The position numbers and the translations under genes were made by a program. A stretch of 5,744 bases of DNA from Candidatus Omnitrophota bacterium (GTDB lineage: Bacteria; Omnitrophota; Gorgyraeia; Aquiviventales; Aquiviventaceae). Position 1 is the stretch's first letter; every line of letters begins with the position of its first letter. Shown here piece after piece: positions 1 through 4,242 of the stretch. The stretch covers positions 1-5,744 of the forward strand of contig JAGVGS010000163.1 in NCBI GenBank assembly GCA_020057015.1. Reading direction: 5' to 3'. The notes under the pieces are model-generated. The model had not been told where the DNA came from. It was given only the letters and a program-made list of their open reading frames with translations, and did no database searches.

Positions 1-1345
1 AGACCGCCTCATCAAAGAGCGAGGAGGCGTCCTGCCCCAGCGCAGGCAATGATTCCTGCAGCTGTTCATCGACCAGATCGAGAAAACTTTGGTGCGTGCG
101 CGCCGGATTGAGCAAATAGCCGGCCAGCAGCGTGTCTCCCGCCACCCCGGCCAGCGGCAGCCCGGCGGCTTGCAGCAGGCGCCGCAGCGCCTTGGTGTCA
201 TGCCCGAGCTTGACCGCTGTGGGATCGCCGAACCATTGCGCGAGCGCCTCACGGCTTGCGGCAGGCAAACGGCTGTAACGCACCACCCACGCGTCCACAG
301 CGCCCGTGCTGAGCGCCAGCAAAAGATCCGCGGCCACGCCATTGTGCGTCGCTTCACCGAGGGGCCAGGCCATCACGGCCACCGGATGGGCCGTGGCCCG
401 CAGCCGCTGCAGCAATACCGCGGCGGCTGGGGCGCTGTCCACCACCTGCACGGTCAAGGGGGTGTGAGCAGTCGGCATCGCAGGGGCTTGGTGCTCCAGG
501 CCCTGCAGCAGCCGCTTGAATCCCAATTCCCGGTACAGTTGTTTTAAGGCGGTCCAATCCGGCGCCTGAGGACGCAGGGCTTCCAGCGTGGCGCGCACCG
601 GGACGTCATGGTGGATTTGAGCCAACTCGCGGCAGAGGGCGACCTGGGCGCGTGAGGCCGCCAGGCTGTTGCGGCAGGCGGGCGAGTCGACCTCGTCCAG
701 CCGCTGATACAACGCCTCCAAGCTGCCGAACTGCTGCATGAGGCGGCCGGCGGTTTTCTCGCCGATGCCCGGCACCCCGGGGATATTGTCGATGGCATCG
801 CCCATCAGCGCCATTAGGTCCACCACCTGCGAGGGGTGGATGCCATAGCGGGTTTGCACAGCGCTCGTGTCCAGAATCATCTGCTCTTTATGCGGGTTGT
901 AGACTTTAATGCGCTCGGTAATCAGCTGCAGCGCATCCTTATCGCCGGTGACCAGCAAGACCTCGGCGCCCTCTTGGGCGAGCTGATCGGCCAGCGTGGC
1001 GAGCACGTCCTCAGCTTCATACCCTTCCTGCTCAAAGACCGGAATGCGCAGCACCTGCAGGAGGCGCTTGATCAACGGCAGCTGGTCCACCAGCCCTTCG
1101 GGCATGGGCTTGCGCTGGACTTTATAGGCCTCAAATTTGCGGTGGCGGAACGTGGGTTTGCCGACATCGAACGCAACCCCCAGCGCCTCGGGGTGCTCTT
1201 TCTCCTGCAGGGACTGCAGCATGGCGGCGAATCCAAAGACCGCGTTCGTGGGCCGGCCCTGCGGCGAGGTCAGCGGGCCCACGGCATAAAACGCCCGGTA
1301 GCAAAACGCGGTGCCATCAATAAGGAAGGCGCGCGCGCTGGCCAT
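1..1345 (-). CDS. polA: DNA polymerase I, N-terminal part (5'-nuclease plus degenerate 3'-5' exonuclease domain); 3' end beyond the window
   Basis: The frame from ATG at 1345 stays open to the left edge (448 codons) and reads as the start of DNA polymerase I, the cytoplasmic repair and Okazaki-fragment-processing enzyme. Residues 1-285 are the 5'-nuclease (flap endonuclease) domain: LIDGTAFCYRAFYA with Asp10, FDVGKPTFR with Asp60, GYEAEDV (Glu110, Glu112, Asp113), TGDKDALQLI (Asp135, Asp137), GDAIDNIPG (Asp183, Asp186) and the helix-hairpin-helix GVPGIGEKTA at 190-199. The metal ligands therefore look complete. Residues about 297-430 align with the 3'-5' exonuclease domain (KLGHDTKALRRLL, DTLLAGYLLNP), but the catalytic acids are missing, so proofreading is predicted to be lost. 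The polymerase domain would lie beyond the edge. The ATG was chosen because the PolA N-terminus begins just there; a GAGG lies about 15 nt upstream, which is too far to be convincing, and an in-frame TTG at 1360 is an alternative. A terminator separates it from the upstream secretion genes. Identification is confident; the exact start is less so. Confidence 0.95.
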   Translation of the reverse strand, partial: MASARAFLIDGTAFCYRAFYAVGPLTSPQGRPTNAVFGFAAMLQSLQEKEHPEALGVAFDVGKPTFRHRKFEAYKVQRKPMPEGLVDQLPLIKRLLQVLRIPVFEQEGYEAEDVLATLADQLAQEGAEVLLVTGDKDALQLITERIKVYNPHKEQMILDTSAVQTRYGIHPSQVVDLMALMGDAIDNIPGVPGIGEKTAGRLMQQFGSLEALYQRLDEVDSPACRNSLAASRAQVALCRELAQIHHDVPVRATLEALRPQAPDWTALKQLYRELGFKRLLQGLEHQAPAMPTAHTPLTVQVVDSAPAAAVLLQRLRATAHPVAVMAWPLGEATHNGVAADLLLALSTGAVDAWVVRYSRLPAASREALAQWFGDPTAVKLGHDTKALRRLLQAAGLPLAGVAGDTLLAGYLLNPARTHQSFLDLVDEQLQESLPALGQDASSLFDEAV

Positions 1346-1395
1346 GATGTTCTGGAACAACCTCGATGAGCTGAAAGGGCCTACGAATGGAGTGG
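1346..1395 (-). other. Short intergenic leader of polA, no promoter recognised
   Basis: These 50 bases lie between the T-tract that ends the secretion operon and the polA ATG. I looked for -35/-10 boxes on the minus strand and found no convincing pair. The only translation-related element is GAGG about 15 nt before the ATG. polA must therefore use a promoter I do not recognise, one inside the upstream TPR gene, or readthrough of the terminator. Confidence 0.35.
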
Positions 1396-1416
1396 AAAAA
1401 AGCGCCTGGGCGCCTT
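1396..1416 (-). terminator. Probable Rho-independent terminator after the TPR gene
   Basis: Read on the minus strand, AAGGCGC (1416-1410), loop CCAG (1409-1406) and GCGCTTT (1405-1399) form a 7-bp stem: four G/C pairs, one G-T wobble and two A-T pairs. It runs directly into six T (1401-1396). The TAA stop of the TPR gene (1417-1415) supplies the first bases of the 5' arm. On the plus strand the hairpin is not followed by a T run, so it is directional. The stem is short, so termination may be partial. It would end the gspE-gspE-gspG-gspH-TPR transcript and separate it from polA. Confidence 0.65.
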
Positions 1417-2011
1417 ACGGCCAATCCCCGTGGGCTTCTGAAATTTGGTGGAACTCCTCCAGTGACTGCTGGTGCTCCTGGAAGCCCTCGTCAACGACGC
1501 GCCGCCGCGTATAGAGCGCCCCTTTCATGCCAGGGTACGTCTTCAGCATGCCTAACGCCACCAGGCGCTCTTCCGCGCGCGCGGTCCAGGGGTCGTAAGG
1601 ATCCCCCAGCTGGTAGCGCTTGAGCCAGTGGAAAATGGCCCGCTCCTTATCGCCCCGGCGCTCGTACAACATCGCCAGGTTGGCGTGCGCTTCCAAGTAA
1701 TTCGGGTTGAGCGCCAACGCCTTGCGGTAGGCCCCTTCGGCATCTTCCAGGCGGCCTTGCTCTTCCATCAGCACCCCGGCATCGTTGAGCGGTGCCGGAT
1801 ACGTCGGATCGAGCGCTGCAGCTTTCTGGTAGAGGCTCAGCGCCGCGGATTTGTCGCCCCGTTGCTGCGCCTCATACCCGAGCACCCGGTAGTTGACCGC
1901 CTCTTCACGTAAGCTGCTGGCCTGCGTGGGCTGAGGAAGAGTCACGAACAGGCAGGCACTACCAAGCAGCAACCAACCGACGCGGGTGTACATCCGGTGG
2001 TAGGCTAGCAT
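1415..2011 (-). CDS. Secreted TPR-repeat protein in the secretion operon
   Basis: This 198-residue protein has an N-terminal signal sequence: basic residues, then the hydrophobic stretch VGWLLLGSACLFVTL at 11-25, with a plausible signal peptidase I site after Ala31 (PTQA/SS). Three consecutive tetratricopeptide repeats follow at about 41-74, 75-108 and 109-142, each with the usual G/A/Y-A-P spacing (for example GRLEDAEGAYRKALALNPNYLEAHANLA). The last 55 residues are charged, helix-like and outside the repeats. TPR proteins are protein-protein interaction scaffolds, so a periplasmic or envelope role is inferred. The gene starts 21 nt after the gspH stop and is probably last in the operon. A role resembling the TPR pilotins PilF/PilW of type IV pili is possible, but there is no canonical lipobox (GSAC lacks Leu/Val at -3), so I do not assign it. 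No strong Shine-Dalgarno is visible; Met7 (1993) is an alternative start that still leaves the signal peptide intact. Confidence 0.85.
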   Translation of the reverse strand: MLAYHRMYTRVGWLLLGSACLFVTLPQPTQASSLREEAVNYRVLGYEAQQRGDKSAALSLYQKAAALDPTYPAPLNDAGVLMEEQGRLEDAEGAYRKALALNPNYLEAHANLAMLYERRGDKERAIFHWLKRYQLGDPYDPWTARAEERLVALGMLKTYPGMKGALYTRRRVVDEGFQEHQQSLEEFHQISEAHGDWP

Positions 2012-2032
2012 GCGTCTTTGGAGCCGTCAAGC

Positions 2033-2524
2033 TCAATCCGCCACGGTGATGGCCCCGGTGGCTGCGGTGACATCAATCCGGTAGGTCCGCTCGCGCCCCA
2101 CAATCATCACCGCCACGCTGCGGCCTTGCAATGCGCCGCCAGGACGAAAGACTACGACCCCTTCCTCCTCCGGGGCGCTCGCGATCTCGAAACGCAGCGC
2201 CACAGCAGGCGGCACCCGCAGTTGAGCGTCCAGCACATCGCCGGTGACGACGTTGCGGACCACCACGCGCTTGACGTCGGCCTCCCACACCACGGCGTGC
2301 GGAGATTGCGAGCTCATCGCGCGGTTGCGCGCCAACGACAGGAGGCCCACGAGCTGGCGCAGCGTGGCCTTGGCCTGCAGGCGCTGCTGATACCCGGTCA
2401 GCGCCGGGACGCTGAGGCTCACGACCAGGCCCACCACGGCCAGCACGACCAGCAATTCGATCAAGCTGACGGCGCGACGGCCCCTGCGCTTACCAATTGA
2501 TGAGGTCGTCACCGCTGCCCCCAT
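2033..2524 (-). CDS. gspH: GspH-type minor pseudopilin (prepilin-like, type II secretion)
   Basis: From ATG 2524 this gives 163 residues, normal for GspH. It has a basic leader (GKRRGRRA, 11-18) and then VSLIELLVVLAVVGLVVSLSV, the class III prepilin signal with Glu at mature position 5 (Glu23) and a roughly 20-residue membrane helix. Prepilin peptidase should cut after Ala18, giving Val at +1 instead of the usual Phe. The segment LVGLLSLARNRAMSSQSPHAVVWE and the later FRPGGALQG...RTYRIDVTAATGAITV match the globular GspH layout. In type II systems GspH is a minor pseudopilin of the pseudopilus tip or priming complex in the inner membrane and periplasm. The frame is open further up to ATG 2593, but that start would overlap gspG by 104 nt. 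ATG 2524 has GGA 7 nt upstream; ATG 2536 and GTG 2512 are alternatives. The gene overlaps the end of gspG by 35 nt with this start. It could be another minor pseudopilin or a FimT-like one, but GspH fits best by position and pattern. Confidence 0.85.
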   Translation of the reverse strand: MGAAVTTSSIGKRRGRRAVSLIELLVVLAVVGLVVSLSVPALTGYQQRLQAKATLRQLVGLLSLARNRAMSSQSPHAVVWEADVKRVVVRNVVTGDVLDAQLRVPPAVALRFEIASAPEEEGVVVFRPGGALQGRSVAVMIVGRERTYRIDVTAATGAITVAD

Positions 2525-2966
2525 CGTCTTGTCCATTCGGCCCCCAGGACGAGACCTCATAGGATTTCGACCGGTGCTCCGGCGCCCCGCCATTCACCGA
2601 GGTGTACACATAGGGCTTGCCCCAGGGGTCGAGGGCTTCGCCTTCCAAAAGTTCCGCGGCTTTGAATTCCAAATAAGGACCGTCCCAGTGGGCATCACCC
2701 GGATCCTCCTGAAGGGCCTCGACCAGAGTCGCGTTACCGGTTTCCGGATAATCGCCCATGTCACCTTGGTACATCGCAATCGCGGTTTCCAGCGAAGCGA
2801 TCATCGCCTTCGTTTTGGTGACCGCCCCCCGGCGGCGCGCGGCCTGTGCGCCGGCCGCCACCAAGCTCACAAGAATCCCCAGGATGGCGATGACCACCAT
2901 GAGTTCCACCAGGGTAAACGCCATCGCACGGGTCCTGTCGCTGCGCATTCCTGAGTAGTTAGCCAT
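2490..2966 (-). CDS. gspG: GspG-type major pseudopilin (type II secretion)
   Basis: This 158-residue prepilin would polymerise into the periplasmic pseudopilus. Its class III signal is RTRAMA/FTLVELMVVIAILGILVSLV: cleavage after Ala16, Phe17 at +1, Glu21 at +5, then a membrane helix to about residue 38. The conserved GspG features follow: a long helix with KTKAMIASLETAIAMYQGDMGDYP (51-74), the DPWGKPYVY signature (113-121) and the acidic, Gly-rich C-terminal loop SSWGPNGQDDGGSGDDLINW (139-158), which in GspG proteins binds calcium and ends in the conserved NW. The start at 2966 has a good GAGGGAG-type Shine-Dalgarno about 10 nt upstream, inside the preceding ATPase gene, and the two genes overlap by 8 nt. 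This favours it over Met7 at 2948, whose AGGA directly touches the ATG. The -1 residue is Ala where Gly is usual. gspH follows immediately, giving the standard G-H order. Confidence 0.93.
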   Translation of the reverse strand: MANYSGMRSDRTRAMAFTLVELMVVIAILGILVSLVAAGAQAARRRGAVTKTKAMIASLETAIAMYQGDMGDYPETGNATLVEALQEDPGDAHWDGPYLEFKAAELLEGEALDPWGKPYVYTSVNGGAPEHRSKSYEVSSWGPNGQDDGGSGDDLINW

Positions 2967-4242
2967 AATCTTGGGTCTCCCTCAGCATTTCTTCCACCGT
3001 GGTCACGCCGGCAAGCACCTTGGCGATGCCGTCGTCGCGCAGCGTGCGCATGCCCTGAAGGCGCGCTTGCTCGCGCAGCGCGGTCACGCCCGCGCGCTCT
3101 AGGATGAGCGGGCGCAGCGCGTCTTCCATGATGAGCAGCTCAAACAAGCCGGTCCGCCCTTTATAGCCCAGACCTTGGCAGGCCTCACACCCGACCGGTT
3201 TCATGATCCTAGGTAGCGCCTCGCCGGCAGGCAGGCGCAGCACGGTGCGCTCTTGCGGTGTCGGCTCGGCAGACTGCCGGCAGGCTGGGCACAGGCCCCG
3301 CACCAGCCGCTGGGCCAGCACGCCGGTGATGGTCGAGGTGACCAAAAACGGCTCCACCCCCATGTCCAACAGTCGGGTGACTGCGCCGGGCGCATCGTTG
3401 GTATGCAGCGTCGAGAGCACGAAATGGCCGGTGAGCGCGGCTTGAATGGCAATCTGGGCGGTGTCCTGGTCGCGGATCTCGCCGACCATGATCACGTCAG
3501 GATCATGGCGCAAGATGGCGCGCAGGCAGGTGGCGAAGGTCAGATCAATTTTGGGGCTCACGGCGACCTGCACTAAGCCCTCGAGATCATATTCAACCGG
3601 ATCTTCGGTCGTGATCGCTTTTACCTGCGGCGTATTGAGCTGGCTCAGACAGGCATACAGCGTGGTGGTTTTCCCCGCCCCGGTGGGGCCGGTCACCAGC
3701 AAGAGCCCATTGGGCCGGTGGATGAGCTGCTGCAGGGTCGTCTGCATCTCGGGGGCCATGCCCAGCTCCCCCAGGGTTTTGTCCAGCGTTCCCTTGTCGA
3801 GCACCCGCAAGACGATGCTCTCGCCGTGGATCGTGGGCAGCGTAGAGACGCGCAGGTCGATTTGCCGCCCCTCGGCGCTGAAGAGGATGCGGCCATCTTG
3901 CGGCAGCCGGGACTCGGCCACATCAAGGTTGGCGAGCACTTTAAGGCGTGAGGAGAGCGCAAAAGCCAGGCTCTTTGCCGGCTGGGCCACCTCGTAGCAC
4001 CGCCCGTCAATACGGTAGCGGATCACTACATGGCGCTCGAAGGCTTCTACATGCACATCCGAGGCACGGCGCTTCACCGCTTCCAGCAACACCACCTCGA
4101 CCAGGCGCACGACCGGGGCTTGATTGGCCAGCTCAAGCAAGCGCGCGCTATCGCGGGAAGCCTCAGCACCCTCGGCCATGCCCGCTTGGGCAAAGGCCTC
4201 GGCCAGCGCCTGCACGCGCAGTGTCGGCTCGGCTTCAGGCAT
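2959..4242 (-). CDS. GspE/PilB-family secretion ATPase, second copy, short N-terminus
   Basis: This 427-residue hexameric ATPase would sit at the cytoplasmic face and drive pseudopilus or pilus assembly. After a short helical N-terminus (1-42) comes the N2 domain (VRLVEVVLLEAVKRRASDVHVE, 45-66; RLPQDGRI; DLRVSTLPTIHGES). It is followed by Walker A GPTGAGKTT (185-193), Asp box TTEDPVEY (211-218), Walker B VIMVGEIRD (250-258) and His box TGHFVLSTLHTND (271-283). A tetracysteine zinc motif (C318, C321, C352, C355) marks the assembly type (GspE/PilB) and argues against a PilT-type retraction ATPase. All catalytic residues appear intact. The GspE N1 domain, which in characterised systems docks on GspL, is absent. 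It shares long identical blocks with the upstream ATPase and probably arose by duplication. The start ATG overlaps the upstream gene in ATGCCTGA (8 nt) and has no clear Shine-Dalgarno, so translation is probably coupled. I give no symbol because which copy is the true GspE is unclear. Confidence 0.93.
   Translation of the reverse strand: MPEAEPTLRVQALAEAFAQAGMAEGAEASRDSARLLELANQAPVVRLVEVVLLEAVKRRASDVHVEAFERHVVIRYRIDGRCYEVAQPAKSLAFALSSRLKVLANLDVAESRLPQDGRILFSAEGRQIDLRVSTLPTIHGESIVLRVLDKGTLDKTLGELGMAPEMQTTLQQLIHRPNGLLLVTGPTGAGKTTTLYACLSQLNTPQVKAITTEDPVEYDLEGLVQVAVSPKIDLTFATCLRAILRHDPDVIMVGEIRDQDTAQIAIQAALTGHFVLSTLHTNDAPGAVTRLLDMGVEPFLVTSTITGVLAQRLVRGLCPACRQSAEPTPQERTVLRLPAGEALPRIMKPVGCEACQGLGYKGRTGLFELLIMEDALRPLILERAGVTALREQARLQGMRTLRDDGIAKVLAGVTTVEEMLRETQDYG
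3303..3324. repeat. Longest spotted identical block shared by the two ATPase genes (copy in the second gene)
   Basis: These 22 bases are identical to 4573-4594, at an offset of 1270. They encode the segment VLAQRL just before the zinc-binding cysteines in both ATPases. Other nearly identical blocks at the same offset cover Walker A and Walker B (for example 3469-3480 with 4739-4750). This reflects paralogy under protein constraint and is not a mobile or regulatory repeat. Confidence 0.75.

Noticed and set aside
836..1369. Plus-strand open frame of 177 codons
   Set aside because: It lies wholly opposite polA, whose frame is an unmistakable 5'-nuclease domain; the plus-strand translation is Gln/Arg/His-rich with no recognisable domain. 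It is a high-GC antisense shadow.
1949..1966. Lipoprotein signal (GSAC) in the TPR protein
   Set aside because: The -3 position is Gly, not Leu/Val/Ile, and hydrophobic sequence continues after the Cys; a signal peptidase I site after PTQA fits better.
2018..2500. Plus-strand open frame of 160 codons
   Set aside because: It mirrors gspH exactly and its product is His/Arg/Gln-rich without any domain, as expected for the complement of a GC-rich gene.
2525..2593. Longer N-terminus for GspH starting at ATG 2593
   Set aside because: It would overlap gspG by 104 nt and give a leader of about 41 residues before the prepilin cleavage site; later starts give 14-22 residues.
2946..2948. Start of GspG at Met7
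   Set aside because: The AGGA upstream touches the ATG, leaving no spacing, whereas the start at 2966 has a well-spaced GAGGGAG-type site.
3446..3997. Plus-strand open frame of 183 codons
   Set aside because: It is antisense to the conserved motor domain of the second ATPase. The same kind of antisense frame recurs opposite the first ATPase because the coding strands are similar, which explains the resemblance between the two shadow proteins.
2959..4242. Second ATPase as a PilT-type retraction motor
   Set aside because: It has the CxxC...CxxC zinc motif and the assembly-ATPase C-terminus, and it is much closer to the first ATPase than to the PilT pattern.
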